Assembly: GCA_007258455.2 (NCBI GenBank)
Contig: VDFB02270651.1
Coordinates: 696,802,197-696,866,196, forward strand
DNA from: Sequoia sempervirens
Lineage: Eukaryota; Streptophyta; Pinopsida; Cupressales; Cupressaceae
Reading direction: 5' to 3'
Length of the DNA: 64,000 nucleotides
Shown: positions 12,541 to 23,095 of the stretch, one piece after another
Layout: every line of letters begins with the position of its first letter
Position numbering within the stretch: the first letter of the stretch is position 1
Notes under the pieces: generated by a model
What the model was told of the DNA's origin: nothing
Databases searched by the model: none
What the model saw: the letters and a program-made list of their open reading frames with translations, nothing else
Position numbers and translations under genes: made by a program

Positions 12541-13976
12541 TTAGGATTTGTTTCTTCAAAGGAAGATCCTCCCAAGAATGTATATTTATTTTTTATTCAA
12601 CAAGTTTTATTATGCAAGCCTTAAGGGGGGTCCCTTCACAAGGTAAATTTTGAGGTGTTGATAATATATTTGTAAGAAAAATGTAATAGGGTGGGATGTT
12701 AGCATTATCACATTGTGGTAGGTAACTATGTATATAGTTAACCAAACCACTCATAACTGAATGACTCACCTTTTGTTTGTATAAATACATTACTATACAT
12801 CAATAATAGATCATCGAGTCTTATAATCTTCATCCCTCTCATGCATATTGAATGTGTACATAACTTATAGAGAAATAAAATAGATAGAAAAATATATCAT
12901 TCGTCTCAATATATTTGTTCCTTTCTAAATCACTTAATGTTTAGTTCTTAAGATACTTGAAATAATCAACTTAATTTTGTGTGATGAGAATTCTTCAACT
13001 TTCCTTTTCAAAACTACAAATTCTTCAAAGTTTTTTAGGTTGAAGTGAGACCACCTTTACCTATAATTTTAGATGATAATTCCTTGGTTTCTCTTAAGTT
13101 GGGGATATTCTTTCCTTTTATATATATTCCTATTAGATCATTTTTCCTTCAATTGGTAAATTTGAGTTGGTCATTTTCTTAATATTTAAATAGGATTACA
13201 TTTTTTACATAAACATTGAGATTAAATATTTAGGATTATAATTTACATAAACATCTATATTAAGATTGAAATCTATATCTTGACATATTTAGGACTATAA
13301 GTGACATAGACATCTATATTTTTCATCACTTTTTACACTACCAAACAAAGTCTCCCAATTCAATCCATTCTTGTGTCCTCACATGCCTACAAACCACAAC
13401 CATACACCCATGCTCTCTTTTTTTTTCAATAATACACTTATTTTTCTATTTATTTAATAAAATTAAATACCTTTATTTGATTCTCATGAAATAAATAAAA
13501 GATTTAAGAAGCCATATTTTCTTCAAATTTATTCAATGCACTTGTCTAAGATTGTTTTCATGATAGACAATTCTTTTTTGAATAAAATATATATTACCAT
13601 GAGCTAATTAGTTGACAAGGAAAGCCAACCAATTTAGATCGCAAACCTAAAAAATATTTTAATAAAAAATGTAATTCTTCGTAATTGAAAAAAACATTTC
13701 AATTGACACATGATCATATTCTCCTATTAGTAGACCTAAAGACTAAATTTGACAATCAACCTTACTTGTCAAACAAGTTATAAACTAAACACATATATCA
13801 AAATAATTTTATAAAAAATCGACAATCTATCTAAACTTTTCCATTCAATCTAATAAAGCCTTTTTAAAATTTTAATTTCTCTATACAGCAAAATTTCTAA
13901 ATACAAGCATAAGCCCATCATATTTAAGCCCTTAGCCAGAAAATAGATGTTAAAATCTGATAAGCTTATAATTCTA
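12541..13976. other. Intergenic, no gene recognised
   Basis: AT-rich. A TATA-like 'tataaatac' at about 12780 follows a pair of short motifs that resemble a retroelement LTR (TGTTAGCATTATCAC near 12697), but no partner repeat was found. The rest up to the DREB-like promoter shows no coding signal. Confidence 0.45.
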
Positions 13977-13982
13977 CACGTG
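13977..13982. promoter_or_regulatory. G-box/ABRE-like core CACGTG
   Basis: CACGTG within ACACGTGC, 467 bp upstream of the DREB-like start codon. Such cores bind bZIP (ABA-responsive) or bHLH factors in plants. Function here is inferred from position only. Confidence 0.4.
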
Positions 13983-14033
13983 CTTTAGCTAAAACAATAG
14001 AAGAAATAACACGGAATGTTTGGCCTGATTCAG

Positions 14034-14039
14034 TTGACC
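14034..14039 (+). promoter_or_regulatory. W-box TTGACC
   Basis: WRKY-type core TTGACC about 410 bp upstream of the DREB-like gene; a TGACGT (as-1/bZIP-type) lies at 14095-14100. Single short motifs, so chance occurrence is possible. Confidence 0.3.
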
Positions 14040-14294
14040 GTCTGTCGCACTCACTCGGGTAATGGAAGCTCGGCAAATCTATTCAACGCGGCAATGACGT
14101 GCACGGTTATGAAAGTGTACAACTATGTATTATTTTTTTCTTAACAGTAGCGCAAAATATTATTAATTTTTGACTATTGAAAAATTGCGCAGTCAATTCT
14201 GACTTAAAGCAATGCAACTGCCTTCCCAGTGTCTGATGTCGACAGAGAAGTATAATCCTTTCAACTTTCAAACTAACTGTTGATGTTTCGGCTC

Positions 14295-14300
14295 GCCGAC
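14295..14300 (+). promoter_or_regulatory. DRE/CRT core GCCGAC (first)
   Basis: GCCGAC, the core recognised by DREB-type AP2 factors, 148 bp upstream of the ATG of a DREB-like gene. Its inverse lies 31 bp further downstream. Confidence 0.5.
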
Positions 14301-14331
14301 AACGTATGTGAGACGTTAAAAGTATGAATTT

Positions 14332-14337
14332 GTCGGC
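14332..14337 (-). promoter_or_regulatory. DRE/CRT core GCCGAC (second, inverted)
   Basis: GTCGGC on the plus strand is GCCGAC on the minus strand, 111 bp upstream of the ATG. With the site at 14295 it forms an inverted pair, which could allow feedback by the encoded factor or by relatives. Confidence 0.5.
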
Positions 14338-14448
14338 TCATGTATACGCTGGATCCCTCAAATTAAAGTGCTAAATTATACCTAGTAACCTCAGAATAAG
14401 ATAGAATATAGCCTTATAAACTAATATCGAGGCTAAAAGTTTTGCAAT

Positions 14449-15093
14449 ATGCCGAATGACGCAGAAGAAATCAGATACAGAGGCGTGAGAAAGAGAAAAT
14501 GGGGAAAATATGTGGCTGAAATTCGGTCGACAAAGAGATCGCGCATATCTCTAGGCTCATACTCCACTGCTTATGCTGCAGCTCGAGCTTATGACACTGC
14601 GCTCCTCTGCCTTCGACGACCCAACGCAACGTCTTTCAATTTTCCAGACTCGCCGTTCAACGCAACGTCTTTCAATTTCCCAGACTCCAAGTTCAACTCA
14701 ACAGCATTGGAGGTGGCACGTGCTGGGAGAAATCCATCACCGCAGGCAATTCGAACAGCTGCCATCGCGGTTGGCTCCGCCTACGACGTCGTTCCTCCAG
14801 CTGATGATCAGGAAGCCGGGCCTTCGACAGAGGCGGGTACGAGCATGGAGGAAGCAGCACCGGCCGAAGCTTCGACTCAATCCAGAGACGCAGTAAAAGA
14901 TAAAGCAGTTCAAGTGGCAGAAGAAGAAGAAGAGAATGATACAAAATATCTATTACAATCTCCGGAACATATTGTACTTGAGGAGAGCGTTCAGATGCCT
15001 CCACTTCAGCCACATTTACAAGTCGTGGCGCAGCCCTACGACCACTGTGAGCTTTTCCCTGATTTAGTTGCGTGGGATGCAGCGCCTCCGTAG
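14449..15093 (+). CDS. AP2/ERF transcription factor, DREB-like
   Basis: Intronless, 214 residues; a nuclear DNA-binding regulator by family. A single AP2 domain lies at residues 10-68: [16 protein letters not shown], then [19 protein letters not shown] and a terminal NFPDS. Valine at domain position 14 (V22) is the DREB signature; position 19 is serine (S27) rather than glutamate. The loop before the third strand is one residue shorter than usual, and the conserved tryptophan of the family 'WLG' is serine (S34), a residue known to touch DNA in AtERF1. Residues 58-68 are repeated at 70-80 through a 36-bp tandem duplication. Residues 96-113 ([18 protein letters not shown]) match the helix that follows many DREB domains. 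The C-terminal half is acidic and Q/P-rich, ending [13 protein letters not shown], a probable activation region. The ATG is the first in frame after stops. Subgroup A-4/A-5 is a guess. Confidence 0.85.
   Translation: MPNDAEEIRYRGVRKRKWGKYVAEIRSTKRSRISLGSYSTAYAAARAYDTALLCLRRPNATSFNFPDSPFNATSFNFPDSKFNSTALEVARAGRNPSPQAIRTAAIAVGSAYDVVPPADDQEAGPSTEAGTSMEEAAPAEASTQSRDAVKDKAVQVAEEEEENDTKYLLQSPEHIVLEESVQMPPLQPHLQVVAQPYDHCELFPDLVAWDAAPP
14622..14687 (+). repeat. 36-bp tandem duplication inside the AP2 gene
   Basis: The 30 bases from 14622 recur at 14658 with a single difference (ttttcc versus ttcccc-type change), repeating the residues [10 protein letters not shown] at the end of the AP2 domain. In frame, so the protein stays open and gains 12 residues. 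Confidence 0.85.
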
Positions 15094-15254
15094 CAATCAT
15101 TAATTTTATTGGATTAATAATAACACCCAGAAACGGCAATTAACGTCGTACGTTTGCAGAAGGCTGTGAGTAAATAGGTAGCACCCGCACCGTTTTTCAG
15201 TGTACTGGGGCCAACCGGGAAAAGTTTTCGTAAGAAACATATGAGTTACCACAA

Positions 15255-15260
15255 AATAAA
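15255..15260 (+). terminator. Candidate polyadenylation signal AATAAA
   Basis: AATAAA 162 bp after the stop codon of the DREB-like gene, followed by T-rich sequence. It is the nearest canonical signal; plant poly(A) signals are loose, so the true site could differ. Confidence 0.35.
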
Positions 15261-15589
15261 TTTAGTTCAGTGTTTCTCTTTTTTTTTTTAAGGATTTTTT
15301 GGTTACTCACAATATTTTTTTAATTTTTGTTTAATGGCTCGTTCGATGCATTCAACATTTGGTTAAGATACAAATTAGGAAGATCATGCATGGCCTAAAA
15401 ACACAATGGTCCTTAATAAGAGAGATTGATATCGACTTAATCTTTTAGTTAACTTATAAATGTACTATTAAAAACACAATGGTCCTTAATAAAGCGTTTC
15501 ATTCAAAATTATGGAGGAAATAACTATTTAATTAGGATTTTGGTTTGGTTTAGTTTATATGGTTTAATTCATGTTATTAGTTCCTGTCG

Positions 15590-16170
15590 GCAGGCAGGAA
15601 TACTTATGCATTCGCCCGGAATGCATTTAACCGGCAGGATTGACCAATCACATTTCGCCATTTAACATATTACTTATTTTTTTGTATAGTTTGAATTTGG
15701 AGAGCTATTTTATATATTGAAAAATTAGCATTTATCTATTTTTCTATTCGTCCGAGTAGCTTTATAAATCATTTTTGTTTTAAAAATTTAGAAAAATGTG
15801 AACGCATAAATTGATTAAATAAATTTAAGCAAAGCTATAGTTTAAAAGTTGGCGGCTAGAGGTACATAATGTATTAATAGAAATTAAATGCATTGAATGG
15901 CATCTGGCTCGAGGTGAAGGCGCTGGAATGGCTTTGAGGCCATGCGTAGCCAGGGTACTCTGGTCATTTAATATAGAGTTAAGTTACTTGGTATGCATTA
16001 CTATTACTTTGCGTGTGTTGTTTTTGTCCTCTGTGAGCACCTGTTCTGAGGGAGAGTTTTAGCGACTGAGCAAGAGATGTTATAGTTGCAAAGTCCAGAC
16101 CCAGAAACGAGTTATTTGAGGTGATAATTTGGTAATTTTGAGATTTTGGTTACATTAAAGTGCATAAAGA
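15590..16170 (+). repeat. Repeat R1, copy 1
   Basis: Begins around 'gcaggcaggaat...ccggcaggattgacc' and includes 'ttggcggctagaggtac', 'gcgtgtgttg' and 'gagttatttgaggtg'. Homologous blocks: 26580-27230 (plus), 34700-35115 (minus) and a diverged one at about 29590-30130 (minus). No coding capacity. It marks the left side of the large mosaic repeat region. Confidence 0.75.
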
Positions 16171-16384
16171 AGCTATATTTCATAGTGGTCTATTGTGTGG
16201 TCGAGCAAGGTATTTTGTAGTTGCAGAGTTGCATGTTGGACAGTGAGAGACGAATTGCTTGAGGTCAGAAGAGGTAAATTTTCATTTTTTTTGTCTATTT
16301 GATACAAGAAATGCAAGTAGGGTTTCATAGTGCTTTAAGGCATTCGTATACTTTGATTATAAATTCGTATTTTAAACTATTTTT

Positions 16385-17030
16385 AGTATTGTTTATTCGA
16401 ATATCTTGTTGAAATGCGAAGGTTTCATCTGCGTTTGATAGGAATTATGTAGAAATCCTCTTGTCCATTTTACTTCATGCATGTGAGCCCTGTAAAGTTT
16501 GTATATTTTTTATTACTGCAAAACGGTCCCATAAAGAAGGCTTTCGAACCAAAATTATGGCAACGTGTGCGATAATGAGAGCTTTCGACCAATGAGTCGA
16601 CAATGTGTTGCTTTGAGCTTTTCCGTTGTCATCAAAGCATAAAGGATAGAGGGGTTTTGTTAAAAATCATGGTTGTTGTCCTCGTAGGCATAAATCCGTA
16701 TATTAAACTGCTTTCAATATTATCTATTCGAATTTCTTGTTGAAATACGAAGGTTTCATCTGCGTTTGATAGGTATTATGTAGAAATCCTCTTGTTCATT
16801 TTACTTCATGCATGTGAGCCCTATAGAGTTTGTATTTTTGTGATTGCTGCAAAGCGGTCCCATAAAGAGGGCTTTGGAACCAAAATTATGTCAACGTGTG
16901 CGATAAGGAGAGCTTTTCAACAATGAGTCGACTGTGTGTTGCTTTGAGCTTTTCCGTTGTCATGAAAGCATAAAGGATAGAGGGATTCTGTTAAAAGTCG
17001 TGGTTGTTGTCCTCATAGGCCCATAAATGC
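16385..17030 (+). repeat. Tandem duplication, period about 320 bp
   Basis: Unit 1 from about 16385 and unit 2 from about 16705 share 'gaaggtttcatctgcgtttg', 'tagaaatcctcttgt' and 'gagcttttccgttgtcat', about 90% alike. An inverted relative lies at about 22800-23100. Confidence 0.8.
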
Positions 17031-18094
17031 AAACAATGGTAGCATAAAGAATGCAGTAGAAACCTTTTCCCTACCAATAAGCATAAAAATTCTGTCAGAT
17101 GTTGTCGTTACTATTTTTGTATCTTGGGGTTATAAAAACCTATGTCAAAAATGTTATAGAATCCAAATTACAATGTTGCCATATATTGCTATTCGTTTAG
17201 AAAAACAAATACATGGTTTTTGTTTTCTAATCAAAGCTTTTTACATGGTGCAATGCTTTTGGTTGGAAGAAAAGAGGTCGTGTAGTGGCCCAGTTGTGGT
17301 AAATTCTTCAAGCAAGCAGTTCCAGGTGAGTTTCTAGAATGAACCTTCTCCTTTGTTTACAATTGCATATAGTAGACATAGAAAAAGGTTAATTCAAGAT
17401 TCTCACTGCATTGATTGTACTTGTAATCACATCATTGCTTTTAGTTACAAGGACAATCTTTGCAAATGGGTATTGTGAGTGGCATATGCTATATGGTTCA
17501 AAAAAATTAAGTAGTTGGGGTTCAAAAGTAGATCTTCGTTGCAGTGGCATGATCTCAGAAATGCAATAATTATCCAATCAATTTTTTGGGTGGCTAATTG
17601 CACTTTATAATTTAAACCTACCTTTTTTAATTTTGACAGTTTGATTCTGAATCAATGTGCATACTTTGATTAAAACTACTAGCTAAAGGTGCATAATTCA
17701 TTTATGCAAAAACAATGCATTTAATGGCATCTTACTAGAGGCGAGGCTGTTTGGATTGCTAATTAGTCTTTGAATATATAACAATTAAAAGAGATAAATA
17801 AGTATAATTATCCCTGGCCACATTTTACATTTTGACCTTTCAGTCAAGGTCAATTAACAAAATAGCAGTTAGACCTACAGAAGGTTCAAGGACTATGCTG
17901 GTAGAAAAACATATTTTGGACAATGGCTAGACAATTTGTTGAAATTGCTTTACAAACTTCTACTATTTAAAAAACTGTCATTATCGCACATGTTCACATA
18001 ATTTTGGTTCCAAAGCTCTCTCTATCAAAGCACTTTGCAATGATAAAAAATATACAAACTTTACAAGGCTCACATGCAACCATGCATCTTGCCC

Positions 18095-18470
18095 GAAGAT
18101 ACACATATACATGTATCCATGTGTACTGCAATACATGCATCTATGTACATATGCAGCCATGGATATATGTATCTATGGAACTTCATATGCAATCCATGGA
18201 TATTTCCATACATGTATATTTAAGAATTTATGTATCCGGCTATGCATCTATCTATCTATCAATGCAACTATGTTTCTATGTATTCTTCTACCTCCAGATG
18301 CATCCACACATATACATATCTGTGTTTCTATGTGCAAATGTATATAGGCATCTATCCATGTATGTGCCAATGTATCTATGAATACATCTATCCATAGATA
18401 CATGTATCTACGCATCTATGGATACCATGATAGATGTCTACATCCTTGTGTCTATGGATACATGTATCAA
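18095..18470 (+). repeat. Degenerate ATG-rich minisatellite
   Basis: Irregular iteration of words like 'catgtatctatg', 'atgcatctatc' and 'ccatggatac', with 4-bp sub-periodicity (ATCT, ATGC, ATGT). Related tracts: 19365-19465, 19650-19800, 20660-21030, 22000-22145, 27310-27560, 33740-33920, 35400-35800, 36120-36235, 37040-37285 and 37575-37680. Open frames of Cys/His/Tyr/Met-rich composition here are by-products of the repeat. Confidence 0.8.
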
Positions 18471-18606
18471 GTAGCTCTGTTCTAGGTCTTGACTCTGCAA
18501 CAACATCTCCTGTGACTACATAGGTCTGCAGGATAACAAAAAATGAAACGCTCAAAGTAATCACAATGCATCTCTAGTCACTAAAATCTATATTGCATGG
18601 TAAACA

Positions 18607-18921
18607 AGCAAGAACTTTTGAGTTGATGAAGGTCATGAACATTGAACCAATAGTAGGACAGTCACCACAACATTTAAGTAAACCTATGGTGCAGACTCTC
18701 TTTTCCATTATCAATTTTATTCCCAATTTCATCCATGAAGAACTTTGTCAACCTGTGCATCCATGAATCCTATATCTTTGAGGATATTCTTCCTGGATGA
18801 AATTGGGCATACAATTGATAATGGAAAAGAGAGTGTTGAGCATAGGTTTACTTAAATGTTGTGGTGACTATCATACTATTAGTTCAACGTTCATGACCTT
18901 TATCTACTAAAAAGTTCTTGC
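18607..18921. repeat. 315-bp imperfect hairpin, copy 1
   Basis: Left arm 18607-18742 and right arm 18787-18921 are inverse complements with scattered mismatches: 'ggtcatgaacattgaacc' pairs with 'agttcaacgttcatgacc', 'ttaagtaaacctatg' with 'cataggtttacttaa', and 'cccaatttcatcca' with 'tggatgaaattggg'. The loop is about 44 bp. A transcript would fold into a long near-perfect duplex. The same hairpin recurs at 21169-21482 inside D2. It could be an inverted-repeat transposon or a small-RNA source. Confidence 0.85.
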
Positions 18922-19809
18922 TCATTCATCTGAGTCTTGTAGGCAATGTATAGCTATCCTATAAAGAGAGCTTTGGAACCAATGAGCTGTCATAAAGGAT
19001 AGAGGAATATTGTCAAATATTGTGGTTATTGTCCTCATAGGCACACATGCAAAATATGGAAGCATATAGAAAGCAAGTTAACTCTTTAATAATCCCATGA
19101 AACATAGTATTCGAATAAACAATACTAAAAGTAGTCTAAAATACAAATTTATAATCAAAGTATACGAATTCCTTTAAGCACTATGAAACCCTACTTGCAT
19201 TTCTTGTATCAAATAGACAAAAAAAATAAAAATTTACCTCTTCTGACCTCAAGCAATTCGTCTCTCACTATCCAGTGTGCAACTCTGCAATTACAAAATA
19301 CCTTGTTCAGTCACACAATAGAGCACTATGAAATATAGCTTCTTTATGCATTTTATAGTCTTTGTATGCATCCATGCATACAGGTTTGCATGTATATATG
19401 TGTGCATGTAATTATGTATATATGAATGCATGTATCTATGTTGCCATGTATGTATGTGTGTATATAACAGATTACTATTGCATTTGCTTTAAATGCTTTT
19501 TTGTGGTTGGTGCCAGCTAGCCATCTAGTGATATTGTGGTTGTTGTACATATTGCTTTTAGAGATATATGAACTCAATTTCGTGAGTTATATTTCATATT
19601 GGTAAATTGGCATTTATCTATTTTTTGGAGCCCATGGGAGTGGCTTTTTGATATGTGCATCCATGGATACATGAACACATATATAGATGTAACCGTGTGA
19701 TCATGTATGTATGTGTATGTGTATATATGTGTGCATCTATGCATGTGTCTATGCATCTGTGCATTGACGCATGTGTGCAACTATGTGTCTATGAATATAG
19801 TTGCTTACT

Positions 19810-22147
19810 TAGTTGGGGTTCAAAAGTAGTTCTTCGTTGCAGTGGCATGATCTCAGAAATGCAATGATTATCGAATCAATTTTTTGGGTGGCTGATTGCA
19901 CTTTATAATTTAAACCTACCTTTTTAATTTTGAGAGTTTTATTCTGAATCCATATGCATACTTTGATTAAAACTACTGACTAAAGGTGCATAATTCATTT
20001 ATGCAAAAACAATGCATTTAATGGCATCTGACTAGAGGCGAGGCTGTTTGGATTGCTAATTAGTAAGATTTGAATATATAACAATTAAAAGAGATAAATA
20101 AGTATAATTTTCCTTGGCCACATTTCACATTTTGACCTTTCAATCAAGGTCAATTAACAAAATAGCAGTTAGACCTACAGAAGGTTCAAGGACTATGCTG
20201 GTAGAAAAACATATTTTGGACAATGGCTAGACAATTTGTTGAAATTGCTTTACAAACTTTGAAGCAAATGCATTTTTCCTTCTGTTATGGGGGCATAAAT
20301 AACTCTGGATAGGCTATGGCCACCTAGCCCTATTATACCTAGCCGAGGAGCCCCCATAGTCTCTTTAGGCTGCACGCCATAACCCATCAAATATTAGCCA
20401 GGAACCACCTACCCTTCCAACACCATATTACAGAGATAGTCAGCCATTACACCATATTTCCTCAACGATCCCTACCCTCCTTACTCCCACAAATATTCAC
20501 ACTTGGGTAAGAAACTCCTACTAATTAAAAAACTATCATTATCGCACATGTACACATAATTTTGGTTCCAAACCTCTCTCTATCATACCACTTTGTAGTG
20601 ATAAAAAATATACAAACTTTACAAAGCTCACATGCAACCATGCATCTTTCTCAGAGATACACATATACATGTATCCATGTGTACTGCAATACATGTATCT
20701 ATGTACACATGCAGCCATGGATATATGTATCTATGGAACTTCATATGCAATCCATGGATATTTCCATACATGTATATTTAAGCATTTATGTATCCAACTA
20801 TTCATCTATCTATCTATCCATGTAACTATGTTTCTATGTATTCTTCTACCTACAGATGCATCCACGCATATATGTATCTATGTTTCTATGTGCAAATGTA
20901 TACAGGCATCTATCCATATATGTGTCAATGTATCTATGAATACATCTATCCATAGATACATGTATCTATGCATCTATGGATACCATGATAGATGTCCACA
21001 TCCATGTATCTATGGATACATGTATCAAGTAGCTCCATTCCAGGTCTTGACTCTACAACAACAACACCTCATGTGACTACACAGATCTGCAGAATAACAA
21101 AAAATGAACCGCTCAAAGTAATCACAATGCATCTCTAGTCACTAAAATCTACATTACATGGTAAACAAGCAAAAACTTTTGAGTTGATGAAGGTCATGAA
21201 CATTGAACCAATAGTAGGATAGTCACCACAACATTTAAGTAAACCTATGGTGTAGACTCTCTTTTCCATTATCAACTTTATTCCCAATTTCATCCATGAA
21301 GAACTTTGTCAACCTGTGCATCCATGAATCCTATATCTTTGAGGATATTCTTCATGGATGAAATTGGGAATACAATTGATAATAGAAAAGAGAGTGTTGA
21401 GCATAGGTTTACTTAAATGTTGTGGTGACTATCATACTATTAGTTCAATGTTCATGACCTTTATCTACTAAAAAGTTCTTGCTCATTCATCTGAGTCTTG
21501 TAAGCAATGTACAACTGTCCTATAAAGAGGGCTTTGGAACCAATGAGCTGTCATAAAGGATAGAGGAATATTGTCAAATATTGTGATTATTGTCCTCATA
21601 GGCACACATGCAAAATATGGAAGCATATAGAAAGCAAGTTAACTCTTTAATAATCCCATGAAACATAGTATTCGAATAAACAATACTAAAAGTAGTCTAA
21701 AATACAAACTTATAATCAAAATATACAAATGCCTTAAATCACTATGAAACCCTACTTGCATTTCTTGTATCAAGTAGACAAAAAAAATGAAAAGTTACAT
21801 CTTCTGACCTCAAGCAATTCGTCTCTCACTGTCTAGCATGCAACTCTGCAACTACAAAATACCTTGTTCGGCCACACAATAGAGCACTATGAAATATTGC
21901 TTTTAAAGATATATGAACTCAATTTCATGAGTTATATTTCATATTGGTAAATTGGCATTTATATGTTTTTTGGAGCCCATGGGAGTGGCTTTTTGATATG
22001 TCCATCCATGGATACATGAATGCATATATAGATGTAACCGTGTGATCATGTATGCATGTGTACATGTATATATGTGTGCATCCACGCATGTGTCTATGCA
22101 TCTGTACATTGAGGCATGTGTGTAACTATGTGTCTATGAATACATTA
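19810..22147 (+). repeat. Large tandem duplication, copy D2
   Basis: Second copy of D1, about 2.34 kb. It differs by an extra block at about 20258-20522 (includes 'ctatggccacctagcc' and 'cctagccgaggagccccc') that D1 lacks, bounded by the short word AAACT, and by loss of about 210 bp corresponding to D1 19341-19553. An inverted third relative near 36660-36740 keeps the first bases of the extra block ('gaagcaaatgcattttt'), so D1 probably suffered a deletion there. Confidence 0.8.
21169..21482. repeat. 315-bp imperfect hairpin, copy 2
   Basis: D2 version of the hairpin at 18607-18921, with the same arms and loop and a handful of substitutions, mostly not compensated on the other arm. Confidence 0.85.
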
Positions 22148-23095
22148 TATCGAGTAATCAATGTTAATTAATAGACTAGCACTCGTACCTAGAGAATGTT
22201 CAAGGATTGTGCTGATAGAAAACCATATGCATATCAATATGTTAGAGAGCATGTATGTATGCATGGGTGTGTATAGATGCTAATTGTTCTGAATTTTGGT
22301 TGCATGTGATTGCATTAAAGAATTAAGAATAAGTACTAGATAATTGAAGTAAAATGACCCCATTCAGTTAGCAGATCAATTTTTCTCATCCCTTTACATG
22401 TTAACTGAGAGTTTTGAAGCTTTTGCTATTCATTGACAGTCTTTGAAGCTTAAATGTCACAGTATATGTAGCATTTTACCCAATAGCTATGTCATTCATG
22501 ATGATTTAGGCAAGTTCATATTTCCTCATTGAACCTTGTACTGTCTCATATCTAAATAATTAGGCAACTTCTAGTTAGCCTTTAAGTACATAGCAATTCA
22601 AAGACAGAAATGATTGCAATTAGCCTTCTATACATTTGAACTATTAATCAAAGGAAATTAACAAACTAGCCCTAGAAAACCATGCCCGTGTTAATGTGTT
22701 GAATACCATGTATTTGTGCATGGGTGTATATGGATGCTATGCATTGTGATTTCTACCATTATGTAGTGCTTACTATTACTTTGATGACAATAGAAAAGCT
22801 CAAAGCAACACACTATTCAGTCATAGTTCAAAAGCTCTCATTATCGCATGTGTTGACATAATTTTGGTTCCAAAGCCCTCTTTATGGGACCACTTTGCAG
22901 TAGTCAATAATATACAGACTTTACAGGACTCACGTGCATGAAGTAAAATGGACAGGAGGATTTCTACATAATTCCTATCAAACACAGATGAAACCTTCGC
23001 ATTTCAACAAGAATCTCGAATAAAAAATACTAAAAGTAGTTTAAAATATGAATTTATAATCAAAGTATAGCAATGTCTTAAAGCACTATGAAACC

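Larger units (their letters stand above)
17514..19803 (+). repeat. Large tandem duplication, copy D1
   Basis: About 2.29 kb from 'agttggggttcaaaagtag' to 'ctatgtgtctatgaata', repeated head-to-tail at 19810-22147. It contains, in order, a noncoding segment, an ATG-rich minisatellite (18095-18470), a 315-bp hairpin (18607-18921), an inverted copy of 16150-16400 (about 19115-19360) and a second ATG-rich tract. It has about 210 bp (19341-19553) that D2 lacks, and lacks about 265 bp found in D2. A third partial direct copy lies at 35150-35925. Confidence 0.85.

Noticed and set aside
14693..15139. 148-codon minus-strand frame opposite the AP2 gene, and a 107-codon frame in another register
   Set aside because: Shadows of a GC-richer real gene; the AP2 frame has clear domain evidence.
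18004..18381. Cys/Tyr/His/Met-rich open frames in the ATG-rich tracts (also 19574-19867, 20562-21076, 27318-27667, 33626-33975, 35403-35726, 37072-37392)
   Set aside because: They open in several frames at once over a degenerate 4-bp periodic repeat; composition follows the repeat, with no start context or domain.
20258..20522. Extra block in D2 as a recent transposon insertion
   Set aside because: A third relative keeps its first bases, and the edges show only AAACT microhomology without inverted termini or a tail; deletion from D1 explains it better.
18095..21030. CRISPR-like array
   Set aside because: Iterations are irregular with no constant repeat/spacer lengths; this is degenerate minisatellite DNA in a plant genome.
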